DNA of 64,000 nucleotides from Myxococcales bacterium (GCA_016709545.1 JADJMO010000001.1:310001-374000), one strand, 5' to 3'. Positions 26,106 to 34,576 are shown, counted from the stretch's first letter. Numbers and translations: made by a program. The notes: generated by a model from the sequence alone, not told the origin.

Positions 26106-28850
26106 ATGACCAAGGACTTCGGCATCAACGCCGGCCTCGTGAGCGAGCTCGCCGGCATGTACCTGCACGATCGCAACTCCGTCGACGACCAGTGGAAGGC
26201 GTACCTCGACGAGCTCATCGGCGGAGGCGACGCCAGAACGGCGGCGCCGCACGCGCGGCTCGACGGTGCGCGTGAGGAGGGCGGCCACTCGGTCAAGCAG
26301 GCCGGCGTCACCCAGCTCATCGCCGCCTACCGCGCGCGCGGGCACTTGCTCGCGCAGATCGACCCGCTCGGCCTGCTCGCGCACGACGCGCCGCCGGCGC
26401 TGGTCGACTTCGCCCTCGAGACGTTCGGGCTCGCCGAGTCCGACCTCGACGCGGTGTTCAGCACCGACCTCCCGGGCTTCCCCACCGCCACCCTGCGCGA
26501 CGTCGTCGCCATCCTGCAGAACACCTACTGCCGCTCGATCGGCGCGGAGTTCCGCGACATCGAGGATCCGGCCGAGCGCCGCTGGCTCCAGGAGAAGATG
26601 GAGTCGACGATGAACCGGCTCCCGCTCGATCCGCCGCTCGCGCGGCGCATCCTGCGCAAGCTGACCGAGGCCGAGACGTTCGAGACGTTCATGCACAAGA
26701 ACTTCATCGGACAGAAGCGGTTCTCGGTGCAGGGCGGCGAGTCGCTGCTCCCGTTCCTCGACCTCACCATCGATGCCTCGGCCGACTACGGCTGCGACGA
26801 GATCGTCCTCGGCATGGCCCACCGCGGCCGCCTCAACGTCCTCGTCAACACGCTCGACAAGCCGGTGCGCGAGCTGTTCGCCCAGTTCGACGACAACCAG
26901 CCCGAGAAGCACCTCGGCTCGGGCGACGTGAAATACCACCTCGGCGCCTCGACCGACCGGGTGACCACGAGCGGCAAGACCGTCCACCTCACGCTCGCGT
27001 TCAACCCGTCGCACCTCGAGTTCGTCAACCCGGTCGTCACCGGCCGCGTGCGCGCCAAGCAGGATCGCAAGGGGGACGCCGAGCGCGTCCGCGTCATGCC
27101 GCTGCTCATCCACGGCGACGCGGCGTTCATCGGCCAGGGCGTCGTCGCCGAGACCTTGAACCTCGCCGGACTCGACGGCTACTCCACGGGCGGCACGCTG
27201 CACGTGCTGGTCAACAACCAGGTCGGCTTCACCACCTGGCCGCGCGACTCGCGCAGCACCCGCTACGCGACCGACCTCGCGCGCATGCTCCGCGTGCCGG
27301 TGTTCCACGTGAACGGCGAAGACCTCGAGGCCGTCGCCCACGTCGCGCGGCTCGCCGCCGAGTACCGGCAGACCTTCCACCGCGACGTGGTGGTCGACCT
27401 CTACTGCTACCGCAAGTACGGCCACAACGAGGGCGACGAGCCGCGGTTCACGCAGCCGACCATGTACGCGGTCATCGACCAGAAGCCGAGCGTCCGCGAG
27501 ATCTACGTCGGCCAGATGACCGAGCTCGGCCTCTTCACCAAGGCCGACGCGGACGCGCTGGTCGAGGAGATCTACGCGGGCTACCTCGGCGATCTCGACT
27601 ACGTGCGCAAGAACGAGGTCGACTGGACCCCGATGGCCATGGCCGGGGTTTGGATCCCGTACCGCGGCGGCCGCGACACCGACACGCCCGAGGCCGAGAC
27701 CAAGGTCCCCGCGGGCAAGCTCCTCGAGCTCGCGCGCAAGCTCGTCCAGGTGCCACCCGGCTTCACCGCCAACGCCAAGGTGACCGCGCTCTGGCAGCAG
27801 CGCCTCAAGAAGCTCGAGTCGGGCGAGAACTTCGACTGGGGCACCGGCGAGGCGATGGCGTTCGCTTCGCTCGTCGCCGAGGGCACGTCGCTCCGCCTCT
27901 CGGGGCAGGACGCGCGCCGCGGCACGTTCACCCATCGCCACGCCGTGCTCACCGACGTGAACGACGGCCGCCGCTACTCGCCGTTCGAGCAGCTCTCGTC
28001 GCAGCAGGGCCGGTTCGACGTCTCGGACAGCCCGCTCAGTGAGCAGGGCGTGCTCGGCTTCGACTACGGCTACTCGCTCGACTACCCCGACGCGCTCGTG
28101 ATGTGGGAGGGCCAGTTCGGCGACTTCGTCAACGGTGCCCAGGTCATCATCGACCAGTTCATCTCGAGCGCCGAGGACAAGTGGCGCCGCCTCTCGGGCA
28201 TCGTGCTGCTCCTTCCGCACGGATACGAGGGGCAGGGGCCCGAGCACTCGAGCGCGCGCCTCGAGCGGTTCCTCCAGCTCTGCGCCGAGGACAACATCCA
28301 GGTCTGCAACCTGACGACGCCGGCGCAGATCTTCCACGCCCTGCGCCGCCAGGTGGTGCGCCCGTGGCGCAAGCCGCTGGTCATCATGACGCCGAAGGGC
28401 CTGCTCCGCGACCCGCGCGCCACGAGCACCCTCAAGGATCTCGCGGAAGGCCAGTTCGAGCGCGTCATGCCCTCGCAGACGGTGGCCCCCGAGAAGACCA
28501 AGAAGGTCCTCCTCTGCAGCGGCAAGGTCTACTACGACCTCGCCGACCAGCGGAAGAAGCTCGGCGCCGACGACGTGGCCATCATCCGCCTCGAGCAGCT
28601 CTACCCGCTCGACGACTCGCTCCTGCGCGCGCTCGAGAAGCTCCCGAAGGGCATCCCGTGCACGTGGGTGCAAGAGGAGACCTGGAACGGCGGCGCCTGG
28701 TGGTTCGTGAACGCGCGCCTCGGCGACTGGCTGCGGAGCCGCTTCCAGTTCCGCGTGGTCGCGCGCGACGAGAGCGCGAGCCCCGCCACCGGCAGCAAGA
28801 AGGCCTCCGATTTCGAGCAGAAGCGCCTCATCGAGCAGGCCTTCGCCTAG
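26106..28850 (+). CDS. sucA: 2-oxoglutarate dehydrogenase E1 component
   Basis: A 914-residue thiamine-diphosphate enzyme of the TCA cycle, which decarboxylates 2-oxoglutarate and passes the succinyl group to the E2 lipoyl domain. The length is right for SucA. Visible hallmarks: N-terminal GMYLHDRNSVDDQWKAYL (E2-contact region), GMAHRGRLNVLVN, HLEFVNPVV, the GHNEGDEPRFTQPTMY segment near the cofactor site, and the C-terminal WVQEETWNGGAWWFV with a transketolase fold. No sucB or lpd follows; the next gene is on the opposite strand. E2 and E3 must therefore lie elsewhere. Confidence 0.93.
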   Translation: MTKDFGINAGLVSELAGMYLHDRNSVDDQWKAYLDELIGGGDARTAAPHARLDGAREEGGHSVKQAGVTQLIAAYRARGHLLAQIDPLGLLAHDAPPALVDFALETFGLAESDLDAVFSTDLPGFPTATLRDVVAILQNTYCRSIGAEFRDIEDPAERRWLQEKMESTMNRLPLDPPLARRILRKLTEAETFETFMHKNFIGQKRFSVQGGESLLPFLDLTIDASADYGCDEIVLGMAHRGRLNVLVNTLDKPVRELFAQFDDNQPEKHLGSGDVKYHLGASTDRVTTSGKTVHLTLAFNPSHLEFVNPVVTGRVRAKQDRKGDAERVRVMPLLIHGDAAFIGQGVVAETLNLAGLDGYSTGGTLHVLVNNQVGFTTWPRDSRSTRYATDLARMLRVPVFHVNGEDLEAVAHVARLAAEYRQTFHRDVVVDLYCYRKYGHNEGDEPRFTQPTMYAVIDQKPSVREIYVGQMTELGLFTKADADALVEEIYAGYLGDLDYVRKNEVDWTPMAMAGVWIPYRGGRDTDTPEAETKVPAGKLLELARKLVQVPPGFTANAKVTALWQQRLKKLESGENFDWGTGEAMAFASLVAEGTSLRLSGQDARRGTFTHRHAVLTDVNDGRRYSPFEQLSSQQGRFDVSDSPLSEQGVLGFDYGYSLDYPDALVMWEGQFGDFVNGAQVIIDQFISSAEDKWRRLSGIVLLLPHGYEGQGPEHSSARLERFLQLCAEDNIQVCNLTTPAQIFHALRRQVVRPWRKPLVIMTPKGLLRDPRATSTLKDLAEGQFERVMPSQTVAPEKTKKVLLCSGKVYYDLADQRKKLGADDVAIIRLEQLYPLDDSLLRALEKLPKGIPCTWVQEETWNGGAWWFVNARLGDWLRSRFQFRVVARDESASPATGSKKASDFEQKRLIEQAFA

Positions 28851-29255
28851 TCACTCGTCGACGCGGGTGCCTTCCCAGACCCCACCGCCGCCGCCCCCCG
28901 CACCGGTCCAGGTGCCGGAGAACGACTTGCCGTCCTCCGACAGCTCGAAGACCGCCTCGCCGTCGCCCGCGCCGCCCGGGCCCTCCTTCCAGAGGACCTT
29001 CAGCGTGCGGCCGGCGGCTTCGCCGGCGACCGAGCCCTGCACCGGTGGGTTCGAGTAGACGTACGTGCCCGTGACCGCCTTGCCCTCCTGGGTCAGCGAC
29101 AGCGGGCCGTAGCTCGAGGTCCACGTGCCGGTCCAGTGGGCCGCGGCGGGCGCGCGCTTGCCGAACGGCGGCGGCACGAACGCGTGCGCGGCGCTGGGCC
29201 CTCCTGCGAGGTGAACCGCGAGCAGCAGGGACAGCAGCGCGGCGCGGCGGAGCAC
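28851..29255 (-). CDS. Small secreted protein
   Basis: A 134-residue protein with a signal peptide (cleavage after AAHA, about residue 25) and a beta-rich mature part: WTGTWTSSYGPLSLTQEGKA, VTGTYVYSNPPVQGSVAGEA and FSGTWTGAGGGGGG. This looks like a small lipocalin/avidin-type barrel in which each strand carries a G-T-W/Y pattern, as in proteins annotated only as 'secreted'. Function is unknown. Its stop codon abuts the stop of sucA. TACCAT lies 7 bases before the GTG start at 29255. The mature start FVPP also occurs in the small protein at 37260. Confidence 0.6.
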   Translation of the reverse strand: MLRRAALLSLLLAVHLAGGPSAAHAFVPPPFGKRAPAAAHWTGTWTSSYGPLSLTQEGKAVTGTYVYSNPPVQGSVAGEAAGRTLKVLWKEGPGGAGDGEAVFELSEDGKSFSGTWTGAGGGGGGVWEGTRVDE

Positions 29256-29268
29256 GGGGCCGATGGTA
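29253..29268 (-). promoter_or_regulatory. -10-like TACCAT seven bases before GTG 29255
   Basis: TACCAT (29268-29263, minus strand), CGGCCCC, GTG 29255. Same layout as the other leaderless candidates. Confidence 0.45.
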
Positions 29269-29273
29269 GCGCT

Positions 29274-30344
29274 TCACCTGGTGAGCGGCACGAGCACGAA
29301 CGACAGCGCCGTGGCGACCGACCACCAGCGACCATCCGCGCCGAGGCCGAGGCGCACGCCGTCCCACTCGATGGCCACGTGGCCCAGGCGATAGGCGACG
29401 GGGACCAGCGCCCACTCGAAGTACAGCGAGGTGGACTTCACCTCGTTCGGCTGCGTCCCGGCGCTGTGGAACATCACGCCGATCTCGGGGAGCAGCGCGC
29501 CGAGGATCGACGAGTAGCGGAAGGAGTCGTTGCCCGCGACGCGGAACACCGGCCGCACACCGTGCGAGCCCACGAGGGCCTTGTGGTCGGTCCCGAACGT
29601 CACCCGCGCGCGCCAGTCGAGGCCGAGCTCGTCGCCGAGCAGCAGCGAGCGTACGGCGCTCGAGCTCGAAGGGCGCACGCGGAACCCGTGGCTGATGCCG
29701 AACCCGAGGAAGGTGCCCGCGGGGGCCACGCGCGTCGGGTCGCGCGCGAACCACGTGATCGACTCGAAGCCGACCGCGCCCTCGTACGGGATCGCGTGAC
29801 CCTGCGCCCACGTGGTGCCCTTCTCGGGAGGATCGTCGGCCGGCGGCTCGCTGGGCGGTGGCGCATCGCCCTCGGGGCACGGGTCACCGCTCGCCACACC
29901 GGCGGTGACGAACGACAGCGGGCTGGAGCTCGGGAGACCCTCGACGACGTAGGCGGTCCCGGGCCGCAGCGTCCCGACCCAGCGTGCGGTGACCGAGACC
30001 GCGCCCATGCCGTTGTTGCCTTGCTGCGGACCGCCGCAGCTCGTCGGCCGTCTCTCGAAGTGGCCGGGGTCGCGCGTCTTGCAGCTCACGCGGCGCAGGT
30101 AGACGTGGGCGGGTTCGAAGCGGAACGAGGACTGGTGGCCGGGACCCGCCGCGCACCCGCCCATGCAGCTGCCCTCGACGGCGAGCGGCACGGTGGTGGG
30201 CCACGCGGTCGACATCCCTCCACAGTCGTCCGCCCGGACGAGGCGGGTCGTGCACCCACCCCAGCAGGTCGCAGCGCCGTCCTGCGTGGTGGCGAGCAGG
30301 GCAAGCGTGGCCGCCGCGACGACGAGGTCCTGGAGTCGGAGCAC
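29274..30344 (-). CDS. Secreted cysteine-containing protein of unknown function
   Basis: A 356-residue exported protein. GTG 30344 gives a signal peptide (LVVAAATLALLATTQDGAAT) followed by CWGGC. The N-terminal 150 residues have several cysteines (DDCGGM, GSCMGGCAAG, VSCKTRD, TSCGG) and an Ig/fibronectin-like strand pattern (GMGAVSVTARWVGTLRPGTA). After a Pro/Glu-rich linker the C-terminal 150 residues look like an outer-membrane or jelly-roll type beta domain (GFGISHGFRVRPSSSSAVRS, GVMFHSAGTQPN, VAYRLGHVAIEWDGVRLGLG). No family recognised. Earlier in-frame starts would overlap the divergent gene at 30412. Confidence 0.55.
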   Translation of the reverse strand: MLRLQDLVVAAATLALLATTQDGAATCWGGCTTRLVRADDCGGMSTAWPTTVPLAVEGSCMGGCAAGPGHQSSFRFEPAHVYLRRVSCKTRDPGHFERRPTSCGGPQQGNNGMGAVSVTARWVGTLRPGTAYVVEGLPSSSPLSFVTAGVASGDPCPEGDAPPPSEPPADDPPEKGTTWAQGHAIPYEGAVGFESITWFARDPTRVAPAGTFLGFGISHGFRVRPSSSSAVRSLLLGDELGLDWRARVTFGTDHKALVGSHGVRPVFRVAGNDSFRYSSILGALLPEIGVMFHSAGTQPNEVKSTSLYFEWALVPVAYRLGHVAIEWDGVRLGLGADGRWWSVATALSFVLVPLTR

Positions 30345-30398
30345 GTCGAAGGAACGAGGAGGCCGACCTCGCCTTACAGGGGCGTCCCACGGCTCTGC

Positions 30399-30414
30399 TA
30401 CCATGGGTCGGATG
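30399..30414 (+). promoter_or_regulatory. -10-like TACCAT seven bases before ATG 30412
   Basis: TACCAT at 30399-30404 includes the bases of an earlier in-frame ATG (30403). The second ATG at 30412, seven bases on, is therefore the likely start, and it matches the paralogue's N-terminus. Confidence 0.5.
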
Positions 30415-30852
30415 GCCCTCGTCCCTTGCACCCACTGTCGACGTCACGTCCAGGTCGCGAGCGCGGCCTGCCCCTTCTGCGGCGGAGCGCTCGCGCTCGT
30501 CGCACCGGTGATGCGGCCTGTCACGGCGCGTCTGCGGCGTGGCGCGGTCGCGGCGCTCGGCGCGTCGGCGATCCTGGTCGGCTGCAGCAGCGGCGACGGC
30601 GGTCAGGTGGTGGCGCTCTACGGCGTGCCGCCGAGCGACAGCGCGGTCGACGGGACGACCGACTCGACGACCGACACGGGCGCGGCCGACACCGGCGCTG
30701 TCGACAGCGGCCCGTCCGACATGGGGAGTGACTTCGCCCTCTACGGCGCGCCGACGGACACCGGGACGCTGGACGCAGGCGACGCCGCCGCCGACACCAA
30801 GGAGACCGGCGTGGCGCCTCCCTACGGGATCCCCCCGTCCGACGCCGGGTGA
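30412..30852 (+). CDS. Zinc-ribbon lipoprotein-like protein (twin 1)
   Basis: A 146-residue protein with an odd order of parts: first a zinc ribbon (MALVPCTHCRRHV…ACPFCGGAL, residues 1-28), then a basic/hydrophobic segment ending in the lipobox-like ILVGC (about residue 60), then an Asp/Thr/Ala-rich tail with YG-x-P motifs (ALYGVPPSDSA, ALYGAPTDTG, APPYGIPPSD). It is a paralogue of 31647-32048; the two share the ribbon, the lipobox region and the last dozen residues. If the ribbon stays in the cytoplasm the lipobox would be internal and perhaps not processed. Function unknown. Confidence 0.65.
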   Translation: MALVPCTHCRRHVQVASAACPFCGGALALVAPVMRPVTARLRRGAVAALGASAILVGCSSGDGGQVVALYGVPPSDSAVDGTTDSTTDTGAADTGAVDSGPSDMGSDFALYGAPTDTGTLDAGDAAADTKETGVAPPYGIPPSDAG

Positions 30853-30853
30853 G

Positions 30854-30868
30854 CCTCGCGAAGCGAGG
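30854..30868. repeat. Small hairpin between convergent genes, REP-like
   Basis: CCTCGC-GAA-GCGAGG forms a 6-bp stem directly after the stop of the upstream gene and 10 bases before the end of the RAYT-type transposase gene. It could be a REP-type palindrome or a shared terminator; there is no T run. Confidence 0.4.
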
Positions 30869-30877
30869 GCACGCGGG

Positions 30878-31411
30878 TCACGCTGGGTGCTCGTCCGGCG
30901 AGAGCAGGCCGTGTCGCCGCCACCCGACCCGCGCGAGCCACGTGTGGGGCACGACGACGGGCGCGCCCTCGAGCTCGACCGCGGATCGAGCACGGAAGCC
31001 ATCGCACCACGGCGCGGACGAGCACGGGTCGAGCCGGGTGGGCACGCGGACCTGGTGCTTCTTGAAGTTGAAGAGAACGTAGCCGAGGGCGAACCGCACC
31101 TCGCGCGGGGTGCGGAGCGCGCGGGTGTCGTAGCGGTCGTCGAGCACACGGCCCGTGCGACCGCACGCGCGGTTGATCGCGCGCGCGAGGCGAACGCCCA
31201 GCGAGCGCGCTCCCTTGCGCAGCGCCGCAGAATCGTCCGCTTCCACGAGGAGATGCAGGTGGTTGTCCTGCACCGAGAAGTGCACGACGCGGAACGCAGC
31301 GCTCTGCGCTGCGCGCAAGGCAGCCACCACCGCCGGGAACACCTCCATCGAGCGCAGCGAGGGAAGCCCGGCCATGCACCGGAGGGTGAGGTGCACAGGC
31401 GCCCAGCCCAC
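30878..31411 (-). CDS. REP-associated tyrosine transposase (RAYT), probably 5'-truncated
   Basis: A Y1-type HUH transposase: VHFSVQDNHLHLLVEADD holds the H-x-H motif and LGYVLFNFKKH the catalytic Tyr region. These domesticated enzymes process REP palindromes. Conserved family sequence continues upstream of the GTG at 31411 (GGRRAGAGRKRLAPRP…PHRPRPPH, up to about 31500), but an in-frame TAG at 31514-31516 closes the frame and no usable start codon lies between. Either the start is non-standard or the 5' end is damaged. It sits between two copies of a zinc-ribbon lipoprotein gene, on the opposite strand to both. Confidence 0.72.
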   Translation of the reverse strand: MGWAPVHLTLRCMAGLPSLRSMEVFPAVVAALRAAQSAAFRVVHFSVQDNHLHLLVEADDSAALRKGARSLGVRLARAINRACGRTGRVLDDRYDTRALRTPREVRFALGYVLFNFKKHQVRVPTRLDPCSSAPWCDGFRARSAVELEGAPVVVPHTWLARVGWRRHGLLSPDEHPA

Positions 31412-31634
31412 GTGGGGCGGTCGGGGGCGGTGGGGGACGAGCGGCCGCGGCGCGAGGCGCTTGCGGCCGGCGCCCGCGCGACGCCCACCCCACCCACGGG
31501 TCCGTGGGAGCTGCTATCGGGAGGAAGCCAAGGCTCGTCAGCACGACGCCGGGCTCGGGACCTGCCCACGGTCGGCTCCATACCCGGTAAGGAGTTCATT
31601 CTTGCCAGCACGAGAACACGAGTCGCACCTGCGC

Positions 31635-31649
31635 TACCCTTCGTCGATG
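31635..31649 (+). promoter_or_regulatory. -10-like TACCCT six bases before ATG 31647
   Basis: TACCCT at 31635-31640, TCGTCG, ATG at 31647. The twin gene at 30412 has the same arrangement with TACCAT and a 7-base gap. Confidence 0.5.
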
Positions 31650-32048
31650 GCGCTCCTCCCCTGCACCCACTGTCGGCGGCACGTCGACGCCGCCACCATC
31701 GCGTGCCCGTTCTGTGGCAAGGCCCTCGCGCTGGTCGCCCCCGCATCGCGCCTCGTGCACGAGCGGCTCCGGCGCAGCGCCGTCGTCGCGCTCGGCGCGT
31801 CGGCCATTCTCGTCGGCTGTAGCAGCGGCGATACCGCAGACGCGCCCCCCTACGGAATCGCCCCCTACGACTCCGCGGTCGACACCAGCGCGGACACCGG
31901 CGCCGACGCGAGCAAGGACACCAGCACCGACGCCGGGGCCGACGCGAGCGCCGACACGAGCTCCCCCGACGCGGGCGATGCCGCGGCCGACACGCGCGAG
32001 ACCGGCATCGCGCCGCCGTACGGCATCCCACCCTCGGACGGCGGTTGA
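31647..32048 (+). CDS. Zinc-ribbon lipoprotein-like protein (twin 2)
   Basis: A 133-residue paralogue of the gene at 30412-30852: zinc ribbon MALLPCTHCRRHVDAATIAC and CPFCGKAL at residues 1-28, hydrophobic segment with lipobox-like ILVGC at about 60, and an Asp/Ala/Thr-rich tail ending GIAPPYGIPPSDGG. The central tail differs in length from the twin, while both ends are conserved. The stop overlaps the TTG start of the radical SAM gene (TTGA), so the two may be co-translated. That gives the only functional hint for this family here, and it is weak. Confidence 0.65.
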   Translation: MALLPCTHCRRHVDAATIACPFCGKALALVAPASRLVHERLRRSAVVALGASAILVGCSSGDTADAPPYGIAPYDSAVDTSADTGADASKDTSTDAGADASADTSSPDAGDAAADTRETGIAPPYGIPPSDGG

Positions 32049-33723
32049 CCGATCCCCTGCCGACCTCGGCGCCCAGCACCGAGGCCGTCGCCGGGGAACT
32101 CGCGGCGCGCCTCGTGCGGCCGCAGCGGCACCGACTCCTCCAGGGCTACCCGTCGTTGCCGCAGATGCGCCTGGCCTCCGCGCGCACGGCTGGCCAGATC
32201 GAGGGGCGTCGCACGCTGCGCGGCGCGCTGATCACCGACCGCGCGAGGCTCACCGAACACCTCGCGTTCCTGGAGCGTCGCCTCGCAGCCCCTCCTCCGG
32301 CACCGAGCGCTGACCCGCGCGAGGAGCAGCGGCGCCAACGGGACGAGATGCTCCGCCCGCAATGGGCGTCGGCGATCGAGCAGCTGGGCGCACAGCTCTC
32401 GCTCCCCGACCCCGCCGAGCCGCCCTTCGTCGAGCTCGACGCGACGCGCGACCTCCTCGTCGGCGTCATCCCGCACACGCAGTGCACGCCACGCGTCGAG
32501 GGCTGCGGCTTCTGCACGTTTCCCCACGACGCGCCCGACAAGCGCTCGCGAGGCCGAGCGATCGCGGGGGTGGAGGACGAGATCGTGGCCCTCCTGCAGT
32601 CGTCGCCCGAGCTCCGGGACCGCAAGGTGACGGCGGTGTACTTCGGTGGCGGCACCGCGAACCTCGCGGCGCCCGACCAGATTGCCCGGCTCTTCGCGGC
32701 GCTCGCGGCTCGCTTCGACGTGCGAGGAGCCGAGGTCTCGCTCGAGGGGATCCCCAAGCTCTTCACCTCGTGGTTCCACGCGCCGCTCGACATGCTCGCG
32801 CGCCTCGCCGCGGGTCGGCGGCGCATCAGCATGGGCATCCAGACCTTCGATCGCGCGGTCCTCGAGCGCATGGGCCGCGCCGATTTCGGCGACGAGAAGC
32901 TCGTGCGCAAGCTCGTCGCTCGCTGCCGCGCGCGAGACATCACGACCTCCGGAGATCTGCTGTTCGGCCTCCCGGGCCAGACGCTCGCCGCGATGACCGA
33001 CGACGTCGATCGCGCCATCGACGCGGGGCTCGATCAGATCTGCCTCTACCACCTGGTGCTGCACGAAGGCCTCGGCACCGCCTGGTCGAAGGACCCAGCG
33101 CTGGTCGCGGCCATGCCCGACAACGAGACGGCGTGCGCCCACTGGCTCGCGCTGCGCGATCGCTTGCTAGGCGCCGGGTTCGTCCAGACCACGGTGACCA
33201 ACTTCGAGCGCAAGGAGGTGGCAAAGGGCGATCGCGCCTTCGTCTACGAGCGCGCCAGCTTCAGCCCCGAGAAGACCGACGGCGTGGGCTTCGGGCCGCT
33301 GTCGCTCTCGGTCTTCGTGGACCGCGTGCAGAGGAGAGCGGTCAAGCTCGTGCGCCGCAAGGACCTGCGGAGCCCCGCCTGGTCGGGACACGATCTCTAC
33401 TTCCCGTGCGAAGGCGACGACCTGCGGCTGCTGTTCGTCACGCGCAGCCTCGCCAAGGGGAGCTTCGACGCGCGGGTCTACGCCGACTTCTGCGGCAGCG
33501 ATCTCGCCCACGATTTTCCTCACGCCATCGCTGCGCTCACCGCGCGTGGCCTGATCGCGTCCACGGATGACGTGCTGTCCCTCACCCCGCGCGGGATGTT
33601 CTTCTCCGACGCGGTCGTCGCCACGTTCGTCGCCGAGAAGGCGCGCCCACGCGCGGGGAGGGGGTGCGCACCCACGCCGCGCTCGAGGAGCCGCTCCTCT
33701 TGGACTATGACGGGATGGGCTGA
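32045..33723 (+). CDS. Radical SAM protein, HemN/HemW-like, with C-terminal frameshift
   Basis: A radical SAM enzyme of about 560 residues resembling oxygen-independent coproporphyrinogen oxidase relatives: VYFGGGTANLAAPDQ, SLEGIPKLF, RRISMGIQTFDRAVLERMGR, DLLFGLPGQT and the HemN C-terminal LTPRGMFFSD. The cluster motif is unusual: QCTPRVEGCGFC (C-x6-C-x2-C) instead of C-x3-C-x2-C. Near 33650 the frame would run on past the true end; adding one G in the GGGG run restores VRTHAALEEPLLLDYDGMG and a TGA at 33721, a normal HemN-like ending. I therefore end the gene there. The TTG start overlaps the previous stop; an internal ATG at about 32165 is an alternative. Substrate unknown. Confidence 0.72.
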
Positions 33724-33781
33724 GGCGAGCGTAAGCGAGCCGAAGCATCGGCCGCCTCCATGGGCGGCCGACATAGATTCA
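33721..33781. repeat. REP-like palindrome whose two ends supply both stop codons
   Basis: Between the convergent radical SAM and CPBP genes. It starts TGAGGCGAGCGTAAGCGAGC and contains the palindrome CGGCCGCC-TCCATG-GGCGGCCG (33749-33770). The other strand begins TGAATCTATGTCGGCCGCC. The first TGA is the stop of the plus-strand gene (after the inferred frame correction) and the second TGA is the stop of the minus-strand gene. The same element occurs in inverted orientation at 56215-56369. Confidence 0.75.
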
Positions 33782-34576
33782 CGGGCGTCGCGTGAGCGAC
33801 CGGGCGGCGAACACCGCGACGACGCCGACCACGAGGAGGTGCAGCCCGTGCAGGCGCAGGTCCACGCGGGACGCGAGCTCGAAGTGGTCGAGGTGTGCGC
33901 CGGCGTGGAAGGCGAGGGCGACCGCCATCGCCCGCCCCGTGCGCTCGAAGACCCAGGCGATCAGCAGTGAATAGAGCGGGAGCTCCGCCACGCCCATCGC
34001 GAAGCCGACGCCGTCGAACCCGCCCGTGGGCGGCACCGAGTAGGCGAGGTGCCACACGCCCCACGCGAGGCCGAGCAGCAGCGAGCCCTTCACGAGCCCG
34101 AACCGCGCCGCGAGCCGGGGGTGGGCGAAGCCGCGCCAGCCAAACTCCTCGCCGAGAGGGAACACCACCAGCGCCGCCCAGCGCTCGGGCGCCGCGGGCG
34201 GGTGGAACCAGGCCTCCGGTTTGCCGCCGATCGCCACGAACAGCACCGTTGCGATCAGGTGCATCACCATCGGGGTGAACAGCGCGAGCGCGATCCAGCC
34301 GGGGTGGGCGAGGAACGGCCGGAACAGGGTCCTGCGCTTCCCGACCGCGATCAGCGCCGCGAACAGGGGGCCGAACGCGCTCAGGCCTGCGCACGGCATC
34401 GCATAGGCCGGCGGCACCGCGTGGCGCCACCACGCGAGGGCCATGGGCATCGCGAGGGCCCACGTGATGGCGCAGGCCAGCACCACGTAGGTCAGCGTCG
34501 ACTTCGAGCGGCCTTCTTCCATGCCCCGAGCGACCGCGGATCTCTCGCCCGGTTCCGGGGTGGCGTGCTCGGTCAC
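33779..34576 (-). CDS. CPBP-family intramembrane metalloprotease
   Basis: A 265-residue membrane protein with seven or eight hydrophobic segments. The CPBP (Abi/CAAX-type) motifs are present: FPLGEEFGWRGFAHP with the E-E-x-x-x-R pair, GLAWGVWHLAYS with the second catalytic His, and VALAFHAGAHL near the C-terminus. These proteases cut inside the membrane and include prenyl-protein CAAX proteases and bacteriocin-immunity proteins. GTG 34576 overlaps the stop of the AraC-type gene (GTGA), implying translational coupling; ATG 34522 is the alternative start just before the first helix. The stop codon lies in the repeat element. Confidence 0.8.
   Translation of the reverse strand: MTEHATPEPGERSAVARGMEEGRSKSTLTYVVLACAITWALAMPMALAWWRHAVPPAYAMPCAGLSAFGPLFAALIAVGKRRTLFRPFLAHPGWIALALFTPMVMHLIATVLFVAIGGKPEAWFHPPAAPERWAALVVFPLGEEFGWRGFAHPRLAARFGLVKGSLLLGLAWGVWHLAYSVPPTGGFDGVGFAMGVAELPLYSLLIAWVFERTGRAMAVALAFHAGAHLDHFELASRVDLRLHGLHLLVVGVVAVFAARSLTRRP

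Noticed and set aside
26106..26120. Expectation of sucB or lpd next to sucA
   Set aside because: Both neighbours were read; the next gene is an unrelated small secreted protein on the other strand.
26085..28673. 862-codon minus-strand open frame opposite sucA
   Set aside because: Shadow of sucA: Val/Glu/Arg/Leu-rich with no domain, caused by third-position GC bias.
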